Source: Microvelia longipes (taxonomy: Eukaryota > Arthropoda > Insecta > Hemiptera > Veliidae). From it: a stretch of DNA of 64,000 bases. Location: assembly GCA_018340805.1 (NCBI GenBank), contig JACMZG010001908.1, forward strand, positions 10,496,547-10,560,546, given 5' to 3'. Under the pieces are notes generated by a model. The model made no database searches. It was not told where the DNA came from and was given only the letters and a program-made list of their open reading frames with translations. Position 1 is the stretch's first letter, and each line of letters opens with the position of its first letter. Both the position numbers and the translations under genes were made by a program. Below are positions 18,273 to 30,822 of this stretch, in pieces.

Positions 18273-21200
18273 CTGTAACAAAAATAAAAATAATTTTTCA
18301 AAAAAATCTAAAATTTTGCCCTGTATTTGTACTTCATGTAACTTAAAATAGATAAGATAATGTCAATTAATCTCATTTGTTTTTAATTAAAAATGCATTA
18401 TTAAATTTTATCAATACATCCCAGAAATAAAACTACAATATTTTATTTGTCCACACTAAAGAGTAATTCAATTGGTCGGTTTTTGTTCAATTTTGAACAA
18501 TGATAAAACCTGATTAGTTGTTTCTAATTTGTTATGAACCAGTATTCATTTCCTAGCATCAAACTCCAGGGAAGTATTTGACCAAATTATGCTTGTCATC
18601 AGTAACATTTTCTGATTTCTCACTCAATCAATTCAAAGATTTATTTTGATTAAGAATATAAACACTTTAAATACACTATACAAATTTAAAATTCTATACT
18701 TACTCTTAGATAGCTGAGTAATAGAAATAGATCTGTCGCTAATTTGATTTATACTTGGCCTGATATCTAAACAAGGTTTATTTCCAATGCCCATAGAGCA
18801 CATTTCTGCCATACGCATTTCTGCAAAACAAAATAAAGTTGATTTTATTCATTGTACATTAAAATAAAACTCATTTATATTCCTATTAAATTTTATTTAA
18901 AAATAGATAGATTATAAAAAACAATATCTAACACACCCATCTCTCACCCTCTTCTCTATAATGTTGGCTGCATGTCAGGTTGAAAGCATTTGAGGCTTTG
19001 CAACCCGGTACCTTTTGTCGAAAGGTTGCGGGTAAAGAACAATTCTCTACAATTGTTGTAGAGAATTAAAATTTTATAGAAAGGCTCAGCAAATGATGCT
19101 GGTGAGTCTAGCGTCTTCAGATATATTGATTTGAAATTTAATTTTAACAGTAAAAAATTTGACAATGATAGACAATGTCTGTAGGTTTTAAGATAGTGTA
19201 AACCAAATTCGGTGCTATTTTTCATAAAAATTGTAATTTAAAAAAATTTAATTTGGTCCGTAATTTGGGAAATTAAATAAAAATGTTGAGTGACGAAAAT
19301 AGAGCCATGTAAGGTCACAAGATCAATAGGTAAACATAATGAAGTAAAAACAAGATAAGACAACAAACTTGATAACCCAAGATCAATTTGAAAAATAAAC
19401 ACCCAGTAGTATCCAAAATAAACAATTTAAGTGCTGAGTTATGGTTTTTTTCTTCTTAGAGGCAGTATAACCTTAATGCATCATTTAAATTTCAATTTAC
19501 TAGTTCATTATACAATATTATACATTATATACAATATTATACCATATATACAATATTATACCATATATACAATATTATACATTATATGCAATATTATACA
19601 ATATATACATTATTATACATAATACAAAATATTATACATTATATACAATATTATGCATTATAGACAATATTATACATTATGTAAACATAATCAATATTTA
19701 ATCAAAAAATGAAATATATTAACTAACATATTTTACACATTGCTAAAAAACAAAGAAAAAAAAACACCATAGTTTCATAAAATTATACTTTGAAATTCAA
19801 AGTTTAAATTGTTACACCTCAATAACATGTACTTCTACAGTTTTCTTCAATTTGTCATAAAACAATTTTTTAAACATTTTCAGGGAGGTGGTTGTTTAAA
19901 AGAATCAAAGAGACTTATACTACTAGAGAAAATTACAAGGGTCTTATCATAGTCTGCTGACATTATGTTTTGATTTTTATTTTTTTATTAATTCGGTTAT
20001 TTTTCAAAAATACAAGATAAAATTAAAAAAAAAGCAATTACAATAAACAACGAAAAATCCCACAAATTGTAAGATTGTGCGTGGGGGAAACTATAATTAT
20101 ATTAAAGTTAAATAAATAAATAAAATTATAGTACAATACATTTTATTGTTACGATTTCCATTTATAAATTTGATTATATGTTATGATTTCCATTATAATA
20201 TGATTTACATTATTTTTGTCTTAAATTAAGTAAAATGAATTTAAAATAAGTTTTCATTATTCTTTAATAATTAAAACTGTGTTTAGCTAATGATTTAATG
20301 TGACGTCACAGATAAATGCCCGCAGTTAGTAGAGTGTAATTTCTAGGATCGGCAGGAAAAAGCACATAATTCATTATTGTAATTATTAATTATTATTTTA
20401 TCAAATTGATAAAAAGTTGGATTTAGTCTTAATAATGTATTTTTACTCATTTATCTTATATAACGATAGTTTTGATTTAAGTGGTTTTTACGTTTGGTTA
20501 AGTAAGGTATGAGGAATACTTTAAATGAATGAAAAAACTTTACTAATGTGCTTTTTCCCACTGACCCTAGATTTATATTGCAACCTACAAATTGAGGGCA
20601 AATTTAGGTAATTTTTAGCACCCCTATCAGTGCACAAATTTATAAATTGGAGCACCTATAGGGATTGTAGAGGGGTGGTACTAATCTCTGTAGTGTAGGA
20701 GTAAGTATCATTATGGTACCTAATGGATATTGCCACACTAATTTTCCTGGATAATGATTTTCCTTACCTCTATTCCGTAAAGCTTGCTTCCACAGTAATT
20801 TAGACAACTCTTCAGTCCAAGCTTGTTTGATTTCTTCAGATATAGACTGCAGTGTGTAGGTATCGTTTGGCTTCCTCTTTCTAAACCATATCTCAAATTT
20901 AGTATTACTATCGCTTATTTTAGCTGTTAGACCTATATCACTTGTTTTGATACTTGATTTATAAATGTATATATCAAGATTCTGAAAAAAAAAATAAATA
21001 AAAATAAAATATAAATTAAGAAATGACAGTCCAATAGTTAATGTTCACAAAACTATTTCCTGAAAGTCAGGCATGGCCTGAAGTAGGGTTTCCCTAGTTT
21101 TTCTTAATAAAGCATTTCTTACTTTTTCACACGACTATTGTAGGTATATAGGAAAAATATTGTGTACTCTTAAAACTTTAAAACTAAGATTTCATCATAA

Positions 21201-22851
21201 TTATAATTATTTAACTAATTATATTTTATGACATTTTAAGTGGTTTCATTATGCTGCCTCCCTGTGTGTCATGCATAATTCCAGCTACTCCGGTAATAGT
21301 CGAGCTGCCCACCTTGATTTTTTAGACCACCTTAACCTATTTTGCTGAGTCATCAAACTTATTGAAACTCAAAGGCTATTGGCTAGGGACCAAAAGCCTC
21401 TGTTTATTACTAATACTATTATAAAAAAAAACTGAAAGCATAGCCTGGGCTGTGAAACCCAGACCTCCTATGTCTAAATTGGGTGCTTTTACAATCAGAG
21501 ACAGACCTTAATGATAATAAATAAAATAAAAGAATGGAAAAAATATTTACCTTTCTATCAGGGAAGCGTTTAGCTTTACTAAATAATATTAATTCTTCAA
21601 ATAGGAAAACATGTCTGTAATATTTTTTGCCATTCTTCCCTTGCCAGACTAGGAATTCATTTTGTCTCAGTAACCTTCCTTGTTCTTTTACATTTACCTA
21701 GATAAAAACAGAAATGAAATTAGATCAAATATTAACCATGATTACACTTTACACTTTTTTTACTTACACTTTGTGCTTGTACTAGATAAAATAATAGTTA
21801 TATTCTCCCATACTCAAGGGCTTTGCCTTGTGGGTTACAATTGAAACTGTAAAACAAAGAATATGTTTGTATAACTCATGTAATGTTCTCTGGTAAATAA
21901 AGCACTTGATTGATTGATTGGAAGATAGTAGAAGTAGTCAAGAACTAGTAGTATGGGGGATTGAATGATAAAACAAAAGAAAAAAATGTGTGGTCATTAG
22001 GCCGCTGGCAAGATTTTAGGGGGTCCTCAAGCTAATATTGAAATCATTATAGCAAACCCAAGATGAAGTTAATTAACTCAACAGTTAATTAACTTCTAAT
22101 AATGTAATAAATAATAAATAAATAGTTCATGTATATCTTGTGTGTAATGTACCGATGATACATTTTTGTTTTGAATTGTGGCGGGAGATTTTATTTAATT
22201 TGTTTTTCTTGTTGTTAGGCAACATTGTTTATTGGCGGGAAAGTGGTTTGGATAGGTAAGTTTAGCTTATCTTTTGGAGTTTGTTAATAAAAAGAAAGTG
22301 TTTTTGTATTTTTCAATTATTTTATATTTTATTGTGAATTATAGTATTAATTTTTTTTATTTGTGTTTGTTTAATTTTGATAAAAGGTGCCTGAACATTA
22401 ATCTACGATAATTTGTAGAGTATCCCAAAAGAAATAAAAAGTTAAAAGAGATATTACATGTGAATACTAAATATTTTAGATATTAAGATATAATTCATAA
22501 ATCCAGATATTATAAACCAAGTTTTCCAAACATTAGTCATGTAACTTTTCTGCTGTATATAAGAACGCAGGAAAGGACGAGGTCGGTAAATAAATGACTA
22601 AGAATCTGTTTTTTGTGCTCATCTTAATCTTAGTTTAAATAGAAAATAATGAAGATTAAATAAGAAATCGTTTGTGAAGATGTTTGTTGTAAAATGGACA
22701 ATATGCATGAATTATGAGTATTTACTGCTAACAATTATAATATTCTTATCTAATAAATTCGTTGATTTGTGATTTCATTGTAGGCAGCTGAAGGTAATGG
22801 GGAACAATAAAGCATTCCAAAAATGGTTTACATTTATGTTATATTTAATAT

Positions 22852-22885
<34 letters not shown>

Positions 22886-25800
22886 ATTATATATATATAT
22901 GAAATTAGGGAGTCCCCCTTTAAGAAATAAAACATTTACCCCCTTTCCCATTGACACCAAGCTCACTTCCCATTGAAAATTCACTAAAAGAACATAAAAA
23001 TTAAATATCTTACATCACAATCCCGGAGGGAATCCATGGCTAGAAGGTCATTTCCATGTCTGAGCTGAAACCTGACCATAGTCTCAGCAGCTTTCAGTTC
23101 TTGTACTTCTTGTCTAGGCCATGCTTTCATTAACTGTTGCAAGAGTAAAGCGTATTTACCCATCCGTTGAACTGGTTTTAATAAATAACTAGCCAAATCC
23201 ATTTTGTCTCCAAGTTCCATTTGCTTTCCCTGTAAAAACATAAAATTTATCAATTTTAATATGAAACCAAATTATAGGTTCTAATTAAATTTGTCAAAAA
23301 ATCAAGTAAAACTTGATTTGTTATTTTGAACTAAAACAAGAGGCCTTGGCCTCTTAGCTGCTTCACGGCATCGGTGCTGGTAGCCACTTGGTAGACCCTC
23401 TTGCCTCCCTGTCCCCCCATCCTTGCCACATGGCTATTGTCCTATATCAGTCAATTAAGTGGCATAATGCTATGATATAAACAAATTTCCAAATGTATTA
23501 GTAAAAAAACGTGATTTGTTTACATAATGTTATTCAATAAAATATAGACTCTATCTTTGATATCTGATCTGTAAGACTCATCTATCACCCTCTTCTTTAT
23601 TTAACGGCTAGCACTGATGATGGCCTCTTGTTAACGCTCGCCTTACTTCTTTAATGTTATACATGTCAATTGATTTAACTTTGTGTTTTTCTTTTTCATG
23701 CATAGTTGTACTTGTGCATTCAATTGCAACGTGATCAGATAACTTTTTGAGGTTTAATGCATTTTTGCTAGATCATTATTGAGGGTCAATGTCACCGTAG
23801 ACTAAACAATTAAATTCATTTAATTTCATAATTTCTATCTTAACCTAAAAACAAACTCAACCTTTACCTTAAAAAATGAGGTTCCATATTCTGACATTAA
23901 TGAGTCTGATTTCGGTTTATTCTTATTATAAAGAGCATACAGGTAGAATTTATTTTCCTAAAAATATAAAAAAATAAAAAGTCATATTTACGACAATTTA
24001 AAGAAGTACTTGAAGAATCCGCTACCATTGATCCTTGCTGTTGACAACAAACAGTAAGTATCAATGGTTGCTGACTCTTCAGTTAATAAAAAAAATCCAT
24101 AAGCAAAATGGACAAAAAAAGTTCTAGTTAACAAATCATTCAAACAGGAGAATGATACATAAAATGGAATTAACAGTTATTATAGACACAGATAATCATT
24201 ACACAGGACAATATGGAGTAGCTATTATTCATTATCAGGGACTTAGGTCATTAATGGTTGTTAAAAATACACCAATTCTAATATTTCTTCTGTCAGCATC
24301 ATTCTGATTACTTATCTAACATAAATTCTGTTTAAGTTTATTTGACACAAAGAGACTAATACTTAGAGGGAGTACATATGCCTAATAACACAGAGATAAG
24401 GGGTCTGGAAGTGAGAAAGTTTTCGTAAGGTGCCATAACTGTACTTACACCAACTATAGTCTCCTTAGAGAGAGGCTAGACTCCCCCACCCCTCTACAAC
24501 TCCTATCGTAACACCCACTCTACAAACAGCATGTATTTTTCAGTAACATTATATTAAATCATTTTATACAACACAAATAGGTAGAGAATATATGCAATAA
24601 ATATAATTAAAACTTATTTTAAATTCATTTTACTTAATTTATGACAAAATAGAGGAAAAATAATGTAATATTCACCTTGAATTGTAATTATGGAACCTAG
24701 CTACACAATGGTAGCTAAGAATGATAAGAGGTTTTGTATCTTCCCTCTAATTATTAGTCTCTTTGACATGACAATACTTATACAATTTATTACTTTTTGA
24801 ACTGTACTCCTTGTAACTATAATTCTAACAATAACTTTTTTCACTGTACAACAACTTTGTATTCGTACAGTTATTAACAACTTAAATATATAAAAATCAA
24901 TGGTAGTAGATTAAAACAAAGAATACCTAACTGTAAAGATATTAAGTAAAACTTACATATTTTAGGAAACACTGTCCAACATGGAGTGGACTGTTTTCAC
25001 ATCTTTCCAACTCTTGTAGGAAATATTGACTATGAAATTCGTAAATCTTTTCTATATTACCAAAGATTACATTTCTTTGTCCTCTAAGAGCTTGTGGTAT
25101 GTCATCTCGAACTAATTCTGGTATATAGTTCTAAAAATCAGGAAAAATCAAAATTTAAAAAAAATATATATAAAATAATATTACGTAAAATAATAAAAAA
25201 TACATGTAAAAAATGTTACATTTGCAGTGCTTCAATTAAGACTAAAATAAAATTATTCACATAATTTTTTACAAGCTGTTGTTTATTCCTTGCAGGGCAA
25301 GGGATTAATTAAGAAAATTGAATCTTCTGAATAAAATTGTTATTTTATTCTTCTGAAGAAAACTGAAATTTGTGCGATTTTTCTAATATTTTGAGCCTGC
25401 GCAATCATATGAAGAGCTCCACTCTGGATAGGCAGACTATGTTTTTTCTTCATAATTTAAGGTATATTTTCAGAAAAATTTAGTTTAAAGTAGTACAAAA
25501 TGAGTCACATTTTTTCAGGTTCGGCTCTTGGACTCTAAAGGACATATAAATAAAACATATATATAAGATATTTATAGACATATTTTATATTTTTACATAC
25601 ATATTTATATTTTTTTTATAGACATATTTTAAGATATATATTTTTGTTATCAGGAAGCCAAACTGAATAAATTTCCCTCAACTTCCGTGCCATCTGAACA
25701 GCCTCATAAGCATAATTTAAATTATGAAAATTTGCTAAATAAACATTTTTATGCTTTAAAAACTAAGTAAGTCAACATACCTCGATAACATATTCTAGCG

Positions 25801-28800
25801 ACTGAACATAGTCCCTTTCTGTCTGTATCATCTCTCTCATTATAAGAAGCATTGTTCTGGAAATCAGATAATACATTTATATTAATAATACAAACAATTA
25901 CTTAATACAATATAATTTATGTCCTAATATTATTAATACCCTAATGTAATTAATGTCCCAATATTATTAATACCCTAATATAATTTATGTCCTAATATTA
26001 TTAATACCTAATATATATGTCCTATATTATTAATACCCTAATATAATTAATGTCCCAATATTATTAATACCCTAATATAATTTATGTCCTAATATTATTA
26101 ATACCCTAATATAATTAATGTCCCAATATTATTAATACCCTAATATATTAATGTCCTAATATATCAATACCCTAATATAATTAATGTCTTAATATTATTA
26201 ATACCCTAATATAATTAATGTCCCAATATTATTAATACCCTAATATAATTAATGTCCTAATTATCAATATATAATTAAGTCTTAATATTATTAATACCTA
26301 ATATAATTAATGTCTTAATATTATCAATACCCTAATATAATTAATTTCTTAATATTATACCTAATATATTATGTCATAATATTATCATACACTAATATAT
26401 TAATGTCATAATATTATTAATACCCTAATATTATCAGTGTCCAAATATTATTAATACTCTAATATTATTAATGTCCTAATATAATTAATACCCTAATATT
26501 ATCAGTGTCCAAATATTATTAATACTCTAATATTATTAATGTCCTAATATAATTTACCCTAATATTATCAGTCTCAAATATTAATACTCTAATATTATTA
26601 ATGTCCTAATATAATTAATACCTAATATTATCAGTGTCCAAATATTATAATACTCTAATATTATTAATGTCCTAATAAATTAATACAAACAATAATTACA
26701 TTCAATTTAATGTTACGAAATCTATTTTTTTTTTATTTGGTTTGAACAATGAAAATTTGATAAGAAATGTTTCTAATAAAAATATAATGAATTGAATTGA
26801 GTAACCAATAATATTGATATGAATGACATTGATATTATAATGTAGAATAATATAAATATTGGGCACAGGGTATCTCAAACATTTTCCTCAGCTTGTCGGA
26901 TACAGAGCAACAAAGAGACTAGAACTATTAGAGGGAGGATACAACAGTTCTTATTATTCCTTGGGTAGCTAGGTGCCGTAACGGTACATTGGTGACGTCA
27001 TTTTTTTATTTTTCATAATAATTACATTTTCACGTAAATATTACATTATTTTTAGACTATTTTGTTTTAAATCAAGTAAAATGAATTTAAAATAAGTTTC
27101 AATTATTATCTATTGCATGTATTCTTTAATTTTCTGTGAATAAAGTGGTTTAATGTGGACATCACTGAAAAATGTCCGCCGTTTGTAGAGCGTATGTGCC
27201 TTAATAGTGGTTGTAGAGGGGTGGAGGAGTATCTAATCTCTCTCTAGGGAGACTATAGTAGAGGTAAGTACAGTTACGGCACCTATGGAAACTGTCTCAC
27301 TTCCAGACCCCTTATCACTGTGTTAATCGGGTCCTGTACTCCCTCTAATAGTATTAGTCTCTTTGCACAGCAATTATCCTCACCATTTTGGACTCGCTTT
27401 ACTTGTCCTCAGAATATAAAAAAAATATAATATAATCAGACTCATTTTTCTCACCCTCAATTACATCTGTTTTATTTTCCAATCTCCACCCATCCACCTA
27501 CTGACCTCGCTCTGTGCTTTTTAACACTAGTTATCCAACAAAAACCCAAGTTATACCAGCTTTTTAAATGAAACTTTAAACACTTCCTTATTACTTAAAT
27601 AAATACACTCATGCCTCATGCTAATGTCAACCAAATTAAATGGTTTTTACTTCAAAATCTAAACAAACATTTTTAAATTAATTAACAATTAAGAGTCAAA
27701 TATTGTCTAAATAAAATAATGTATTTTTATTTTATTTTATTGTTATGTATTTTTATTTATATTATTTTATATTATTATTTACTAAAAAAAATGTTTACCA
27801 TTAGTTATGTTATTGCACAGACTTATATGTAAGAAAATGAAGTTGCTCATATTCAATAACATTAAGATACTCATTAAATTTAAACTGATAAAGCAAACCA
27901 CGTAAAACAATATCAAGGCTAAAGGAAGAAATTATAACAATAACAAAACACAATACTTTAATTTAACACTTTAATTATACAGTAATAAGTTTGAAAGAAC
28001 AGAACTTCGAATAATTTATTTGCTATTATCAGTTAAGTGACTCACGTGCTATTCACATTGTGAGTTTAAATTTTTACTTTTCCTCCTATAGAAAAAGTAT
28101 TGTGTTTGCCAAATAATTCAAAACCGAGATGTCACCGGAATAATCCGTTTCAGGTGTTTTTAAGGCCTCTTAAGAGGTTTTAACAAAGTTGTCTGTCTGT
28201 ATGTGTGTCTGTTATCATCGTAGCTCCTAGCGTATTTATTCTATTGAGTTGAAACTTTGAACAAAAATCAGTCTATTCCTGTAGTTGTGCTATTTGAAAA
28301 ATATTTTTTTTGTGACGTCATAAACCTCATAATGACGTCATAATGACTCAGCAAAAATTTTGAAAAATCATAAAAACGGAGGGAAATGTTGCCATCAATT
28401 TAAGATTTGGAGCCCGTTTAGCCATGTATAAGACTAACATATGTGTCAAGTTTTATCTCATTATCAGCATTAGTTTCATTTTTATTGAATGACTTGTGTA
28501 CGTTTTTTACATCGGAAAATAATCTAATTGAGTTGAAATTCTGTGCAAGTGTACACCATCTTGTAATAAATAAGTACAATAAGCTTCATTTGAATACGGC
28601 AAGTATATTCATGATTTTTGTTGGATCATAAAAGTTAATCACCATTGAGAGTGGTCAGTGCTGTATGGGTGACCGCTGAGGATATCTGAGGAAGAGTAAA
28701 GAGAGTCAGAGGACGTTTTACAAAATAAATTTAACAACTTGTATATAATGAGGATGAGCAAACTTGTATATAAGAGGAATAGCAAACTTGTATATATGAG

Positions 28801-30791
28801 GATGAGCAAACTTGTATATAATGAGGATGAGCAAACTTGTATATAATGAGGATGAGCAAACTTGTATATAATGAGTATGAGCAAACTTGTATATAATGAG
28901 ATGAGCAACTTGTATAATGAGGATGAGCAAACTATAAATGAGATGAGCAAACTTGTATATAATAATTGTAATAATGATGAGCAAACTTGTATATGAATAG
29001 CAAACTGTATGAGCAAACTTGTATATATAATGAGGATGAGCAAACTTGTACAAACTTGTATATAATGAGATGAGCACTTGTATATAATGAGATGAGCAAA
29101 CTTGTATGAGGATGAGAAAACTTGTATATAATGAGTATGAGCAAACTTGTATATAATGAGTATGAGCAAACTTGTATATAATATGAGCAAACTTGTATAT
29201 CATGAGGATGAGCAAACTTGTATATAATGAAGGAGCAAACTGTATATATGAGGAAAACTTGTATATAATGAGATTGAGAAAACTTGTATATAATGAGTAT
29301 GAGCAAACTTGTATATAATATATGACAAACTTTGTATATATGAGTGAGCAAACTTGTATATCATGAGGAATGAGCAACTTGTACTTGTATATAATGAGTA
29401 TTGTAATATGCAAACTTGTGAGGATGAGCAAAACTTGTATATAATGAGCAAACTTGTATATAATGAGGAGCAAACTTGTATATAATGGGTGAGCAAAGCT
29501 CGTTCAAAGTAGGGAATAATAATCAATCTCATCACTACAGCTCCTTACAGAGCTGAGTAGTCAGAGTGATGTATTTAAAATGCACCACCCTGTATATAAG
29601 TTAGTGCTGTAATAACGAGACACATATTGTTATAAAAAAGAGATAACCTTACTTTTTATTCTTGAGGGTTTGCGTTCCTCCAGAAACAAGGTCCAATTGG
29701 ATATTTGAAGATAAATCACTATGCAAATGACTATTAACTGGTATAGGACACGTGGGTTTGACGTTAACTCCGTAGCTTTCACTGTGTTCATCCATGTCTT
29801 CACTACTGAAACAATTCAAGCAAAAATTTAACGTTTAAAAGATTTCTCTAAGATAAATATAAGCAGACAAATTTTTACTTTTATTTGTAAATATCACTAA
29901 ACTCCTGTAATATTTCTTTAAACTATTGTTTGAAATGCATCACAGTATTAAACTAATAATACAAATTTTTTTTTTGTTTGATTAGCCATCTCTTATTTGT
30001 CTGATTTATTGTATTATATTGTTTGTTAGGCTAGCACTGATGATGGCCTCTTGTTAGGTTGAAAGCGCTTTGCTATTATTTTTTTATTAAGATGAACTTC
30101 ATTAACAGTCACCTCACTTCTGCACTAATAATGCCTGTTTAAAGCCATGTGACTCATAAGGGATAACTCCTGTGGGAACAAACCTCAGGTGGCAGCAGCA
30201 ACAGCTAACTTAATTCAAAAGTTGGTGACAATTTATTTGAACAATGGCCTTATTTAAAGTGAGGGCATAACCTGGGATGTAAACCCAAAACCTATGTTGT
30301 GTCAGAAGACTTCTACCACAGAGGCAGCCTTAAACATCATAATTTTTTCTTAATAAAAAAACAAGAAACAAGTATTATTAATAAAACTCTCTGATTAATG
30401 CCAAATAATAGTTTAGTTTGCAGTGACGGCAGTATGGTTAAATCAGCATCAAATTTCTTAAGATTCATTGCAGTTTATAAAAGTCTTTATTTTATGGTCT
30501 GCTCTAATTTACTTTTGAAAGTTGCCTAAAATGGTAAGAAAAGTACCATATTCGGATAATATTTATCAAAATCTAATTGTTCATTTAAACTCGCATGAGT
30601 AAATTTACCGGGGGTCGTTTTTAAAAGGTTTTAACCTTTTTTAATGGTTTGAACAATTTTTTTACTAAAATGTCCTGAAATGTTGTTTCACTAGGTATAA
30701 TCGTATAGTATTGGTATAAAGTATTTTATACAATATACACACACCTAAATATTTATAAATAAATATATATATATATATATATATATATTAG

Positions 30792-30822
<31 letters not shown>

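Larger units (their letters stand above)
18273..20767 (-). other. RhoGEF introns around exon k (3' part of the gene)
   Basis: Two introns flank the 117-nt exon at 18704-18820. They hold a minisatellite at 19497-19680, a fragment of the hAT-like MITE family at 19906-20720 and a probable LINE 3' end near 20000-20100. No extra exon was recognised. Confidence 0.7.

Noticed and set aside
28639..29535. Four overlapping long minus-strand ORFs (up to 251 codons)
   Set aside because: They are translations of the 25-bp minisatellite in different frames (KFAHTHYIQ-type peptides). Indels shift the frame constantly and there is no non-repetitive coding part.
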